Assembly: GCA_023436205.1 (NCBI GenBank)
Contig: JAEZKC010000093.1
Span: forward strand, 41,509-105,508
Reading direction: 5' to 3'
Source: Fibrobacterota bacterium
Lineage (GTDB): Bacteria > Fibrobacterota > Chitinivibrionia > Chitinivibrionales > Chitinispirillaceae
DNA length: 64,000 nt
Shown here piece by piece: positions 46,297 through 56,291 of this stretch (position 1 is its first letter; each line of letters starts with the position of its first letter). The position numbers and the translations under genes are program-made. The notes below the pieces were generated by a model. That model searched no databases. It was given only the letters and a program-made list of their open reading frames with translations, and was not told the DNA's origin.

Positions 46297-48159
46297 ATGA
46301 AAATCCAAGCAGTAATTGCCTTGGGCGTATTAGCTCTTTTCTTTTCCTGCTCCAAAAAAATGACCAGAGTGGAGTCGACTCCCCCCGAAAAACCGGCTTC
46401 TATAGCTGCACCGGCAAGGTCCGATGAAGGCGAGCTTATGTATCGGAAAACAAAAAGAGATCGGAAAAATGAAGATAGGATCCGGGCTTCGGAAAAACGG
46501 GCTGATACAAGGGACATGGAAATCGAAAGATTGAGGAAGGAACTAAGTGAGCGTGAAGTCGAATATGAGAAAAGTGTCTCCTCTGATATGCTGATGGAAC
46601 TCGAAGAAGCTCCAAGAGCAGGATACCACAGCGGTGCAGCAGCTGCTCCCGAAAGACGAGCCTCAATGGCTTCACAGGTGAAAGCAGCCGCACATAACGA
46701 CAATGAAGAGTTCTACGCCTACCGGCAGTTCTGCAAAAGTGTCAATCTGCCCAATGTTCAGAGTTCCTGGAAACCTGATGAACGATATATCATTCGAGTA
46801 GTAGACCAGAATAACAATCCTGTTCACAAAGTGGAAGTTACCGTTTCCAAGGGAAACTTCACCTGGACTGCTAACACTCCTGCCAGCGGAGAAATCGTAC
46901 TTTTTCCGAAGATGGATCTCGATCCCGGCTACAACAACATAGAAGACTACGAGATTACCGTTGAACAGAATAGCCAAAAAGTTCAACCGTCAAGTGAATC
47001 GGTTATCACGGTACAACTCGACAGAGAACGCATCCTTCCCAAAAAGATCCCCCTTCAAATCTGTTTTCTGCTCGATGCCACCGGCAGCATGGAAGATGAA
47101 ATTCAACAGCTTAAGGATGTTATCTTTTCCATACATTCTAGAATCGTTAGTCACCAGTCAAACCCGGCAGCATCGTTTTCTCTTGTAGCCTACCGAGATA
47201 AAGGCGATGCTTTTCTGGTAAAGGGTTACCCATTCACCTCCAATATCGACAGTTTCCAAATCCAGCTGGAACCTCTTCATGCGCAAGGGGGAGGCGACAC
47301 TCCAGAGGACGTTTGCGCGGGGCTTCAATACAGCATGGAATCATTAAACTGGAATCCCGATGCAGTTAAATTTGTTTTCTTGGTGGGAGATGCTCCACCT
47401 CAGGTCGGAAGATATGCCGATAAGAACTATCTCTGGGCTGCACGCAAAGCTCGGGAGAAAGGAATACGAATCGTAACGGTTGGTGCATCGGGACTCAACA
47501 CGCTGGGCGAATTCGTTTTCAGGCAGATCGCCCTTCTTACCGAAGGAGAATTCGTTTTCCTGCACTATGGAGAAAGCGGGGAGAGCAGTGGAGCAGGCAC
47601 CGTTTCGGATCCCGGCAAAGTCAGCCATCACACCGGAAGCAACTATAACGCTCGCAGATTGGATGATATCGTAGTGGATATAGTTACTAAGGATCTGGGA
47701 TACCTCATGGTGCCCTCAGCTATAGTGAGGCAGAAGGCAGACCCTGGTCTGGAAAGTGATCTGTACGATGTTAGATTGACGAATCTTCTTCAGCAGGTTT
47801 TTCGCAGTGATTTGGAACTCAAGCAGAAAACAGTGGTGCTTTCTCCTTTTGCCGTTGAGGATTCCACATTGAGTGATGTATCAAACTACTTGTGGGAAAC
47901 GGCCATTGAAAAAGCGATCAATATTGCTCCTGTAAACATCGTGGAACGCAATAAGATGGAAGAGCTGCTCAAGGAAAATTCACTAAGCCTCACTGGACTA
48001 TCCGAGGAAAACCCAGACCCCAAAGTAGGCAAGCTGCTCAATGCCGATTACATGGTGTTCTCCCGACTGCACTATGTGGGCACAGTACGCATGTGCCACA
48101 TGAGAATGGTGGAGTGTACATCGGGAAAAGTTATTAGTGCTTCGAGGGTGAAATTTTAA
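46297..48159 (+). CDS. vWA-domain lipoprotein with C-terminal CsgG-like domain
   Basis: A 620-residue lipoprotein (LALFFSC, Cys16). An Arg/Glu-rich coiled coil spans about 45-90. A carboxypeptidase-like/Ig-type beta domain lies at about 160-235. The vWA domain at about 250-440 has the MIDAS-type DATGSMEDE (about 258-266) and GDTPEDV, like alpha-kinase-linked vWA proteins. The end (about 510-620) repeats the CsgG/LpoB-like pattern (VVLSPFAVEDST, VERNKMEELLKEN, LNADYMVFS) seen in the gene at 44446. No family name is certain. ATG 46297 follows GGAGG. It probably acts at the envelope in protein assembly or binding. Confidence 0.65.
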   Translation: MKIQAVIALGVLALFFSCSKKMTRVESTPPEKPASIAAPARSDEGELMYRKTKRDRKNEDRIRASEKRADTRDMEIERLRKELSEREVEYEKSVSSDMLMELEEAPRAGYHSGAAAAPERRASMASQVKAAAHNDNEEFYAYRQFCKSVNLPNVQSSWKPDERYIIRVVDQNNNPVHKVEVTVSKGNFTWTANTPASGEIVLFPKMDLDPGYNNIEDYEITVEQNSQKVQPSSESVITVQLDRERILPKKIPLQICFLLDATGSMEDEIQQLKDVIFSIHSRIVSHQSNPAASFSLVAYRDKGDAFLVKGYPFTSNIDSFQIQLEPLHAQGGGDTPEDVCAGLQYSMESLNWNPDAVKFVFLVGDAPPQVGRYADKNYLWAARKAREKGIRIVTVGASGLNTLGEFVFRQIALLTEGEFVFLHYGESGESSGAGTVSDPGKVSHHTGSNYNARRLDDIVVDIVTKDLGYLMVPSAIVRQKADPGLESDLYDVRLTNLLQQVFRSDLELKQKTVVLSPFAVEDSTLSDVSNYLWETAIEKAINIAPVNIVERNKMEELLKENSLSLTGLSEENPDPKVGKLLNADYMVFSRLHYVGTVRMCHMRMVECTSGKVISASRVKF

Positions 48160-48222
48160 GACTTGAGAAGAATTCAAAAGCAATAATATTAGGAGTAAAA
48201 ATTAAATGAGAGGCGAAGTGAA

Positions 48223-48257
48223 GCAGAGTAGCCCATCCTTACGGATAGGGTTACTGC
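48223..48257 (+). other. Stem-loop in the gap after the vWA gene
   Basis: GTAGCCCATCC (48228-48238) pairs with GGATAGGGTTAC (48243-48254) with one G-U and one bulge; GCA and TGC at the two ends add three pairs. A 26-codon frame at 48206-48286 with AGGAG 10 nt upstream overlaps it but is not convincing. The rest of 48160-48371 shows nothing definite. Confidence 0.3.
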
Positions 48258-48371
48258 CGGATCGGTTTTTCGTGACGATTGATTGATGTCGTCAGTGGTT
48301 CAGGCAGTGCCCCGACTGTTAAGGAGGACTCCAGTGTCACTATAGGAAGCAGCCTAAAGCTTCTTCGCACG

Positions 48372-49040
48372 CTACTGCTCTTCAACATCGAAGGAAACAA
48401 TGAATGTTTCCTGCCCCCGGCTCACCAGCAGAGCGACGGCATTTCCGGGCTTGACACTGCCTGCGAAGGAGCTGAATTCGTTGGCCGATGAGATATCGAG
48501 CCAGTTCTGACCCTGGGTGCGTGCACGCTGAATCACATCTCCAGGCCGTAACTGTGCCCGAATATCAGAAACTTCCGGTGCTATTCTCACCACTACCACA
48601 CCCCTTACATTAGATGGAATTCCATACTGCTTTCGAGCGGCCGAATTGATATCGACAACTGCAATACCCAGTTTGTTGTCCACTTCACCGCGATTTGGGC
48701 TGGGCCGCTGAGCGGGCTGGGGAGGCTGCATTTTCTGAGGAGTCAGCTCCCCTATCTGCATGGTGAGTTCCATTACTTCTCCGTCGCGAATCAAGCTAAC
48801 CGGCACCATCTGCCCAGGGCGAAGAGCTGCCACTTTCAGGCGAAGCTCGTTAGGATCGGAAATGGTATCACCCGCCATGGTTAAAATCACATCACCCGGT
48901 TTGATTCCTGCCTTGGCAGCAGGCTGTCCCGCCATAACCCCCGCAACCAATGCACCCTGGAGTGAAGGAAGACTCAGAGCTTCACGAACAGCTGGAGTAA
49001 TATCCTGAATTGAAACGCCAATGAATCCACGGATTGGCAA
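48372..49040 (-). pseudogene. HtrA/DegP protease, C-terminal PDZ fragment
   Basis: This is the second half of a broken HtrA gene, in a different frame from the protease part. It begins at the conserved RGFIGVSIQDITP strand that normally follows the trypsin domain and holds two PDZ domains (VAGVMAGQPAAKAGIKPGDV near 33-52; VVRIAPEVSDIRAQLRPGDV near 150-169). The first in-frame start is TTG 49038-49040 without a ribosome site, so independent translation is unlikely. See the upstream fragment for the junction. Confidence 0.75.
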
Positions 49041-49731
49041 ATCCGATTCCCATGAAACCGCCGGTCTGGGAAAAAATCAGAGTATTCACCCCAATAACAG
49101 CTCCCCGCATATCAGTGAGCGGCCCACCGGAATTTCCCGGATTTACAGCTGCATCGGTCTGAATAAAATTTTGATAAAGGGTGAGATCTCCCACTTCACT
49201 CCCAAGAGCAGAAATGATCCCCGAGGTGACCGAAGAAGTAAGGCTGAAAGGATTACCAATAGCGGCAACCCAGTCTCCCACCTGAATTGAATCGGAATTA
49301 CCGATGTAAACGACATTCAAATCTGAAGGCACTTTACCCTGGAGCTTCAGCACCGCCACATCGCTCATAGAATCGGCTCCCGCAACAGTAGCCGGGAAAA
49401 CCCGCCCGTCCGTTAAACGAATCTCTATATTTTCAGCTTCGGCAATTACGTGATTATTGGTGAGAATATATCCCTCTTTGGAAATAATGAATCCTGAACC
49501 CAGCCCCTGCACCTCCTGAACACCTTCGGGACGCCTGACTCTGATAGTGGGAATAACGGTAACCACTGAAGGTATTACCGCTTGGGCGATTTCTGTGTAA
49601 ATTCCCTGAAATGCCTCCATCTGAGCGCTTGGTTGCACTGGAGGCTTATCGGTCCCGAACTGGATGCTGTCTGATTGATTCTGAGCAAAGATCAATGCAA
49701 CAGCAAGCAATACTGCTAGATGAATTTTCAT
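48982..49731 (-). pseudogene. HtrA/DegP protease, N-terminal trypsin-domain fragment
   Basis: Signal peptide (LAVLLAVALIFAQ), then a complete trypsin-like core: His in LTNNHVIAEA, Asp in MSDVAVLKL, Ser in GNSGGPL, and VNTLIFSQTGGFMGIGFA. After GFA the frame is lost: family members continue with about 17 residues (typically I-P-x-N-M-A-K and so on) before RGFIGVSIQ, but here those codons are gone and the reading shifts, ending after about 15 stray residues. The truncated product of 249 residues could be made and lacks PDZ domains. Either a real deletion or an assembly error. Confidence 0.75.
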
Positions 49732-50093
49732 GAGTTCTCCCTGGTTTCAGATCCAAAAATCACAGGGAGCAATCCTGATACCGATAAGGGGCATGAGGCC
49801 TTGGAATTGCTTCTGGAAAAGAATTGGATCTTTATGCGTTTCAGTAAAGAGGTTTTCATGAAAAGAATTAAACACATTCTCCAACATGTGGATGCAGGCT
49901 AATAAAAGCGTTTATCAGCACATTGTGGCAATTTACTTAATATCCTCCTTTTAACACATGAGATCCTCCCTGTTATTTTTCCAAATTATCAAGCAATCTC
50001 CACACCTCTTTTCTCCCCTCCACTGGTATGGTTGGTGCTTTCATTAGCATAACAACCTTACCTTAAGAATTCGATTTCAAGGCATTACACTTT
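49732..50093. other. Intergenic region, nothing firm
   Basis: A plus-strand frame at 49720-49902 overlaps the htrA start and ends KHILQHVDAG. It has no ribosome site and no recognised homology; it may be the tail of a lost gene. The remainder is AT-rich with pyrimidine tracts and shows no clear promoter. Confidence 0.3.
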
Positions 50094-51050
50094 ATGGTGA
50101 ACAGCAAACTCATACTTTTTGATGGGATTCCCGGGACCGGCAAATCATCAACCGCTCAGCTGGTGCACCTGAATCTGGGCAGACGGGGCATTGCCAACAA
50201 GTGGTTTCATGAGGAGGAAGCCGGGCACCCGCTGTTCTACCCCGATGTAAATATCCAGCTGATTGACTGGGATGAAGGACTGTGCCGATTTATGCAAAAG
50301 TGGCCTCAGAGTTGGGATCGTCTGGGGAAGCAGATTACTTCCCAGAAGGAAGTGGTGATCATCACCAGCTATTTTCTTCAGGACGGAGCCAGGGTGCTTT
50401 TCAACAATGATGTACCGGAGGAAACAATCGGGAAATTCTGTGCCGATCTGGAAAGACGGATAGAAGAGGCAGACCCGGTGTTTATTCTTTTCTATGTGAA
50501 AGATGTGAAAACATTGATGAAGAGGATCTGGAAAAACCGCGGTGATGAATGGATACGGTATTTCACTTCAGTTGATCAGAATACCCGTTTTGCCCGCAAC
50601 CGCGCTCTTCAAGGGGAAGCGGCATCGCTTGCACTCTGGGAACAGTTTCAAGCTCTTTCCTTTCGCATTTTTGAAAATCTATCTATGCGCAAACTCAAGG
50701 TGGATGTCAGTGATGGCAACTGGTCTGAGATTCAGATTCGCGTGGAGGATTATCTAAGCGTCGACCGTATGCCTTTGAGCAGCACACAAATCAGTAAAGA
50801 AAGCTTTATCGGACATTACCGGGAAAGAGGTGAGGGGCTTGACTGCCGGGTCAGGGAGGAATCGGGAGAGCTGATCTGTGATTTCCTCTGGCCGGGACTA
50901 AAACTCATTCCTCTGGAAAGCAGCCTGTTTGCGGTGAGGTCACTTCCGATACTCTTCAGATTCATTTCGGAGGAGCAGTGCACGAGAATTGTGGTGGAGG
51001 GACCGGGTTTTTACGACATCACCGGTAAAGTTTTCTACAAAGTGGAATAG
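50094..51050 (+). CDS. P-loop NTPase, thymidylate-kinase-like, unknown substrate
   Basis: A 318-residue protein with Walker A FDGIPGTGKSST (9-20) at the N-terminus, a later FILFYVKDV strand (about 145) and an Arg-rich lid-like stretch (TLMKRIWKNRGDEW). The first 210 residues resemble nucleotide/thymidylate kinases. The last 90 form a separate beta-rich domain I cannot name. No signal peptide. ATG 50094. It precedes the large PAS kinase by 66 bp on the same strand. Confidence 0.6.
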   Translation: MVNSKLILFDGIPGTGKSSTAQLVHLNLGRRGIANKWFHEEEAGHPLFYPDVNIQLIDWDEGLCRFMQKWPQSWDRLGKQITSQKEVVIITSYFLQDGARVLFNNDVPEETIGKFCADLERRIEEADPVFILFYVKDVKTLMKRIWKNRGDEWIRYFTSVDQNTRFARNRALQGEAASLALWEQFQALSFRIFENLSMRKLKVDVSDGNWSEIQIRVEDYLSVDRMPLSSTQISKESFIGHYRERGEGLDCRVREESGELICDFLWPGLKLIPLESSLFAVRSLPILFRFISEEQCTRIVVEGPGFYDITGKVFYKVE

Positions 51051-51116
51051 TCCAGGCGGCATGGATCTTGCGGGACTCTGATTAAAAAAGTCTCCGGACA
51101 AAAGGGACAAGATTCG

Positions 51117-54100
51117 ATGAGAGACAACCTAGAGCAGTCCCCCGACCAGGAGCAGCTCGATGAGCAAGCACGGCGATTCAGGGCAATCAGCGAGCGTTCC
51201 ATTTTTTCCATTTTTATAAGCGACTTGCATGGCAATCTTATCGAAGCCAACAGCAGAGCAAGAGCTCTCACCGGTTATTCGGAGGAGGAGGTCCGGGGAA
51301 TGCCCCTTGAAAATCTGATCGCCGATCCCTCCCTTATAGAAACCTTCAAACAGAATTTTGAATACATACTTAAACAGGGAGTTCAGAAATCGCCTCTGGA
51401 GTACCCCATCAGGTGTAAAGACCATTCAATCATCTGGGTGGAATCCGACAGTTCGCTTCTGTTAAATAAGGGAGAGCCCTATGCTGTGCTGGGGGTGGTG
51501 CATGAGATCACTGCCAGAAAGGCAGCAATGCAGAGGGAGGAACATCTCACCAGAATGGTGGCAGCTGTCCGCGATATCAACCAGCTCATAGTGAGAACGC
51601 GAGACCGTGCACAACTTGTGCAAGGGGTTTGTTCAGTGCTGTCACAGGTTTCTGAATTCAGGAACTGCTGGATAATTCTGCTTGAGGGTGGGAAAGTGAG
51701 TTTTTCAGCCACCAGCGGAGATCCTGATTCTTTTGATCTTTTCATCACCGGACTGAAAAAAGCAGATTCCCTCCCCCGCTGTCTAGAAAAAGTGCTTGAG
51801 ACCAGAGATGTCGTCCATCTGGGGGTCAAAGGGAGCGATACGATCTGCTCACTGTGCTCCTTTGCTTGCCTCAATGCTAATATGTCAAAACTTCTAGTCC
51901 GTATATCAGTCAAGGAGCATCCGGGGGGCATTCTGGGATTATCACTTCCCGCCCTGTACGCGGCCCCTTCAGAGGAAAGAGAACTTTTATGCGAAGTCGC
52001 GGCAGACATTGGTTTTGGTCTCGAGCGGATTGAACTCGAAAGAGAACTTCTGCAGAGCAAAGTGCGTCTGGAACAGGCCTTGAGAGCATCGGGTATGGTG
52101 GAGTGGGAGTGGGAAATTGACAGCGGAAAGGTGATACTTAACCCGCAGACACAATTCCTGTCTCAGGGTGATCAGACCAGAGATGATTACCTGGCAAAGA
52201 TTCCAGTCACCAGGCGATCCTCCCTGAGGCAGGAGGTACAGAATTTTGTGCTGCAATCCAATCCCAATGCGGAGATGAGGGTTGAATTTCCCTATCTTAT
52301 CGAAACGGGAAAGGAAATCTTTCTGGAGGTTCGAGGCAGGCTCTTTCTTGATTCGGAAGGCAAGCCATGGAAAATGACTGGTCTCATTCTGGACATCAGT
52401 GAGCGGAAGCATTACGAATCGGAGCTTCTTAAGCGGAGAAACCGGGCGGAATACATGCTTGATAAAATCCCCCATTTTCTGTATATCTATAACCTCCGGG
52501 ACAACCGCACCAGTTTCATAAACAGAGCCCTTGCAGAATACATGGGATACTCACTTGAAGAGATAAAAGATCTGGGTCAGCAGTTCTTCCCCATGCACAT
52601 TCACCCAGAGGACCTCGATGTCGTTTATCGCCACAACACACTCCTCTCAGAACTGAACGATGATCAAAGTCTATCGGTAGAATTCCGCATGAAGGATTCT
52701 TCCGGAAAGTGGCACTGGTTCAGAAACACCCACGTGCCCTTTAATAGAGACGAAAGCGGGCACGTGCGGGAAGTGTTAGGTTCGGCAACAGAGATTACCG
52801 AACAGAAGAAAAGGACTGAGGAGCTCAGGGCCAGCGAAGAGAACCTCAGAATCACTCTAAACTCCATTGGAGACGGGGTAATTTCCACCGATACCGAAGG
52901 ACGGGTGATCAGAATGAATCGCATGGCGGAAAAGCTCACCGGCTGGTCACAGGTCGAGGCCGTGGGTCTTCCGCTGGAGTCAGTTTTCGATATACACAAT
53001 GCCCATACTCATAAAAAAGTGGAAAATCCAGTTTCCAGAGTGCTGAGTACCGGACTGGTGGTGGGGTTGGCAAATCATACGGTGCTGGTAAGCCGAGGGG
53101 GATTAGTAGTCAATATTTCAGATTCTGCAGCACCGGTTACCGATGAAAAGGGAGTGGTTCAGGGGGTGGTGCTGGCGTTCAAGGATAATACTACAGAATA
53201 CAACTTGCGACAGCAGATTGTGGAAACAAAGGAGAGGCTTGAGCTTGCTTTGCAGGCGGCAGACCTTGGCACCTGGGACTGGGAGATCAGTTCCGGGCAT
53301 GTCATATTCGATCATAAATGGGCCCAGATCGTAGGCTACGATCTTCAGGAACTGGAACCCAGCCTGGATACTTACCAGAATCTTCTTCATCCCCAGGACA
53401 GAGAACTGGTTTTAAACCGTATCGACGCCAATCTCAAAGGCCAGGTCCCCTATTTTCGCATCGAACATCGGTTCCGCACTAAAAATGGCAATTACATCTG
53501 GGTGCAGTCTCAGGGGCGGGTCATCGAGCGGGATAAGCAAAACAGGCCGATCAGAGCAAGCGGTACAATGCAGGACATAAGTGAAAGAATTCAGGCGCAG
53601 GAAATGTTAAGGATCAGTGAAGAGCGTTACAGAAATTACGTAATGCTCACTTCCGATGGCATTTACCGCATAGAGCCTATAGAGCCGATCTCCACTCATC
53701 TTTCCCCGCAGGAGCAGGTTGAAAAATTCTATACCGGTGGCAAACTGGAAGAGGCTAACGATGCTTTCGCACGCATGTACGGTTATAAAAAAGGTCTGGA
53801 ACTGAGGGGGAAGGGTTTGCTCGACTTCTACGGACTAGGCGGACGAGAGAAGAATGCTGAAATGCTTCTGGAATTTATAAAATCCGGCTATCGCATAACC
53901 GATGCGGTAACCGAAGAGATTGATCGATACGGAAACAGGGTGTATTTCCTGAACAACATTTTCGGAATAGTAGAAAACGGCTCCCTTATGAGAGTATGGG
54001 GAACTCAGCGGGATATCACAGAATTACGAAAAGCCCAGGAAGCAGAAAAGGAGCATGTTCAGAAACTTACCGAACAGAAACAGTTTATTCAGAAGATTTT

Positions 54101-55229
54101 CGACACTAATCCAAATGTGCTTTATGTGTTCGACATTGTTGAACAACGTTCGATATTTCAAAACCGGCACGTGGCCATTTCTATCGGGTACTCTCCCAAA
54201 CAGATAGAAGGGATGGCAAACGAGGTCCTCCCCAGGCTCATGCATCCTGAAGATATGCCGGGAGTTCTTGGGCATTTTGAGAGAATGCGGGATGCCCGAG
54301 ATGGACAAATTCTAAGCTATGAATACAGAATGAGAGACCACTGGGGCAATTGGCACTGGTTCATCAGTCATGATACACCTTTCTCACGGGACAATGATGG
54401 CAAAGTGCGTCAGATAATAGGTACCGCCGTTGATATTACAGAGCTCAAGAATACACAATTGCAGCTCCAGAATTCACGATTTGAACTTGAAAATACCAAT
54501 AGAGAACTGAAGGAAACCAATAGGGGACTGGAAAATGCCAATCAGCGTCTGCAGCATTTTGACACCGTGAAAAGCGAATTCGTCTCCATGGCCTCTCACG
54601 AACTGCGCACGCCCATAACTTCCGTTCTGGGCTTTGCTCAAACTCTGCTTTCAACTGATCTGGAGCTGAGCACCCAGGAGCGGCAGCAGTACCTGGGAAT
54701 TATTGAAAAGGAAGCCAGGCGCTTGCGGATTCTGGTGAATGATTTGCTTGACATTTCAAGAATAGAATCACGGATCAGACTCAAACTGCAACCTGTAAAT
54801 CTCGAACAACTGGCGCAGGATGTGGTTCAGAGTATCAGCATTCCGGCAAACCGCAGTGTATCAATCATAAGCAGTGAACAGGGGAGAATTCCCGTTGAGT
54901 GCGACAGTGCACAAATACGCAAAGTACTGTCCAATATAATAGAGAATGCCCTGCGCTACGGAGACAAAGTGGAGGTACATCTTAATGGTGATAAGAACGT
55001 TGTCACTGTAACCGTAATTGACAATGGACCGGGAATCGCCGCCCGACATCACGAGAAGCTTTTCGAAAAATTCTACCGGGTGCAGGAGGAAAAGAAACCG
55101 GGTACGGGCAGCGGGCTGGGTTTATCCATAGCGAAAGAAATAATTGAAGCTCACGGGGGGAAAATACGGGTGGAATCCGAACTCGGAAAGGGCGCCTCCT
55201 TTGTTTTCACCCTGAACCGAAAGACCTGA
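51117..55229 (+). CDS. Soluble multi-PAS/GAF histidine kinase
   Basis: A 1370-residue cytoplasmic sensor kinase without membrane helices. By my count: PAS 22-135, GAF 145-305, PAS-like segments near 315-430, 445-562, 575-695, 705-825, 835-970 and 985-1110, a coiled coil 1110-1150, HisKA with His1161 in ASHELRTPITS, and HATPase with NIIENALRYG, DNGPGIA and GSGLGLSIAKE. Many PAS end in the PAC-like D-I-T/S-E. It has no receiver of its own; the receiver gene 116 bp downstream on the same strand is the likely partner. Ligands are unknown. Confidence 0.9.
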   Translation: MRDNLEQSPDQEQLDEQARRFRAISERSIFSIFISDLHGNLIEANSRARALTGYSEEEVRGMPLENLIADPSLIETFKQNFEYILKQGVQKSPLEYPIRCKDHSIIWVESDSSLLLNKGEPYAVLGVVHEITARKAAMQREEHLTRMVAAVRDINQLIVRTRDRAQLVQGVCSVLSQVSEFRNCWIILLEGGKVSFSATSGDPDSFDLFITGLKKADSLPRCLEKVLETRDVVHLGVKGSDTICSLCSFACLNANMSKLLVRISVKEHPGGILGLSLPALYAAPSEERELLCEVAADIGFGLERIELERELLQSKVRLEQALRASGMVEWEWEIDSGKVILNPQTQFLSQGDQTRDDYLAKIPVTRRSSLRQEVQNFVLQSNPNAEMRVEFPYLIETGKEIFLEVRGRLFLDSEGKPWKMTGLILDISERKHYESELLKRRNRAEYMLDKIPHFLYIYNLRDNRTSFINRALAEYMGYSLEEIKDLGQQFFPMHIHPEDLDVVYRHNTLLSELNDDQSLSVEFRMKDSSGKWHWFRNTHVPFNRDESGHVREVLGSATEITEQKKRTEELRASEENLRITLNSIGDGVISTDTEGRVIRMNRMAEKLTGWSQVEAVGLPLESVFDIHNAHTHKKVENPVSRVLSTGLVVGLANHTVLVSRGGLVVNISDSAAPVTDEKGVVQGVVLAFKDNTTEYNLRQQIVETKERLELALQAADLGTWDWEISSGHVIFDHKWAQIVGYDLQELEPSLDTYQNLLHPQDRELVLNRIDANLKGQVPYFRIEHRFRTKNGNYIWVQSQGRVIERDKQNRPIRASGTMQDISERIQAQEMLRISEERYRNYVMLTSDGIYRIEPIEPISTHLSPQEQVEKFYTGGKLEEANDAFARMYGYKKGLELRGKGLLDFYGLGGREKNAEMLLEFIKSGYRITDAVTEEIDRYGNRVYFLNNIFGIVENGSLMRVWGTQRDITELRKAQEAEKEHVQKLTEQKQFIQKIFDTNPNVLYVFDIVEQRSIFQNRHVAISIGYSPKQIEGMANEVLPRLMHPEDMPGVLGHFERMRDARDGQILSYEYRMRDHWGNWHWFISHDTPFSRDNDGKVRQIIGTAVDITELKNTQLQLQNSRFELENTNRELKETNRGLENANQRLQHFDTVKSEFVSMASHELRTPITSVLGFAQTLLSTDLELSTQERQQYLGIIEKEARRLRILVNDLLDISRIESRIRLKLQPVNLEQLAQDVVQSISIPANRSVSIISSEQGRIPVECDSAQIRKVLSNIIENALRYGDKVEVHLNGDKNVVTVTVIDNGPGIAARHHEKLFEKFYRVQEEKKPGTGSGLGLSIAKEIIEAHGGKIRVESELGKGASFVFTLNRKT

Positions 55230-55345
55230 AAATTTAGTTTACTTAACAGGCCAAAGAACAATTTTTCCAGTAGTGTCCCTATATTTGCGATGCTTTCTAC
55301 ATTCATTTATTTTGGGCTAGCTGGTCCACGGAACAGGATATCAAT

Positions 55346-55714
55346 ATGGCAGAAAACGTTCTGGTAATAGAAGACGAAAAAGCTCTTTCGGAGCTGGTGA
55401 AAATAAATCTTTCTCTTCGGGGGATCTCCGTGCTCACGGCAGACACCGGGGAGGAGGGGCTTGAGCTTGCCTATTCAGAGCACCCGAAGCTGATTCTCTT
55501 AGATGTTCGCCTGCCGGACCTGGATGGTTGGGAGATCTGCAGGCGCCTGAAGAGCCAGAAATCCGATCACTGGACCCCTGCCATTGTTTTTCTCACTGCC
55601 GCAACTCAGAAAACCGATCGGGAGAAAGCTCGAGAGGCCGGCGGAGATGGCTTTCTGGAAAAACCCTTCGAAATAAGCGATCTTATTAACACCGTTAAAA
55701 GTTTTTTAAAATGA
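55346..55714 (+). CDS. Solo response regulator receiver (partner of the 1370-residue kinase)
   Basis: A 122-residue receiver domain: Asp10-Glu-Asp area (VIEDEKAL), phospho-Asp53 in LLDVRLPDLDG, Thr in FLTAATQ, Lys in LEKPFE. No output domain. Same strand and downstream of the large kinase. Its stop TGA (55712-55714) abuts the stop of the opposite-strand receiver. Confidence 0.88.
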   Translation: MAENVLVIEDEKALSELVKINLSLRGISVLTADTGEEGLELAYSEHPKLILLDVRLPDLDGWEICRRLKSQKSDHWTPAIVFLTAATQKTDREKAREAGGDGFLEKPFEISDLINTVKSFLK

Positions 55715-56086
55715 TCAGCTGCCGATCGGTGGACATTCAAGCATGTCAGCAAGTGACTGGCAAATTTCTTCCATGCTTAGAGGCTTCACTAAGAACTGAT
55801 ACGCGCCCATCTTCAAAGCAGATCTGATCACCTCCTGATCGGAAATGCCAGAAGCGACCACGACCGTGGCATTCTCATGTACACCCTTTATCTCTCTTAT
55901 AAAATCCAACGCTGTTCCATCGGGGAGCTTAAGGTCCAGTACCACAGCATCCAGATATGAACCCAATTTCCTGCGTCCCTCCTCTATTGTTCCGGCAGTA
56001 TAAACAGAGTAGCCTTTGCGACTGAAATAGCGGGAATAAGCGAAGATTGCAGCTTCCTCATCATCAATAATAAGAATACTTTTCAA
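55715..56086 (-). CDS. Solo response regulator receiver, TTG start
   Basis: A 123-residue receiver: acidic IIDDEEA, phospho-Asp in VVLDLKLPDGT (about 48), VASGISD, Lys in LVKPLS. I chose TTG 56084-56086 because GGAG lies 5 nt upstream and receivers begin with this strand; the longer ATG frame from 56146 adds a hydrophobic leader with no ribosome site. It lacks a clear DNA-binding output. It shares strand with the NtrC-type gene 200 bp upstream. Confidence 0.8.
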   Translation of the reverse strand: MKSILIIDDEEAAIFAYSRYFSRKGYSVYTAGTIEEGRRKLGSYLDAVVLDLKLPDGTALDFIREIKGVHENATVVVASGISDQEVIRSALKMGAYQFLVKPLSMEEICQSLADMLECPPIGS

Positions 56087-56291
56087 AATTACTCCACAAA
56101 ATATTGGAATGAAAAGCAATATACATGCATTTTTCTGCTTTAGCATCTTTTTTCATGTTTCTTCAGATCAATTTTTCTGAGTTACTTAACGGGGCAAAAT
56201 TCAAAGTGATAAAAAAGAAGTCAAAGACTGAGGTGATTCCAGGAGGATCTCAGGGATCCTCCATAGAAAACTGCGGATTACGGAGCTATAC

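Noticed and set aside
48206..48286. 26-residue small protein with AGGAG upstream
   Set aside because: Ribosome site is 10 nt from ATG, the peptide is featureless and the DNA is explained by a hairpin.
49720..49902. 60-residue plus-strand gene across the htrA start
   Set aside because: No ribosome site, overlaps a supported gene end, no recognisable domain.
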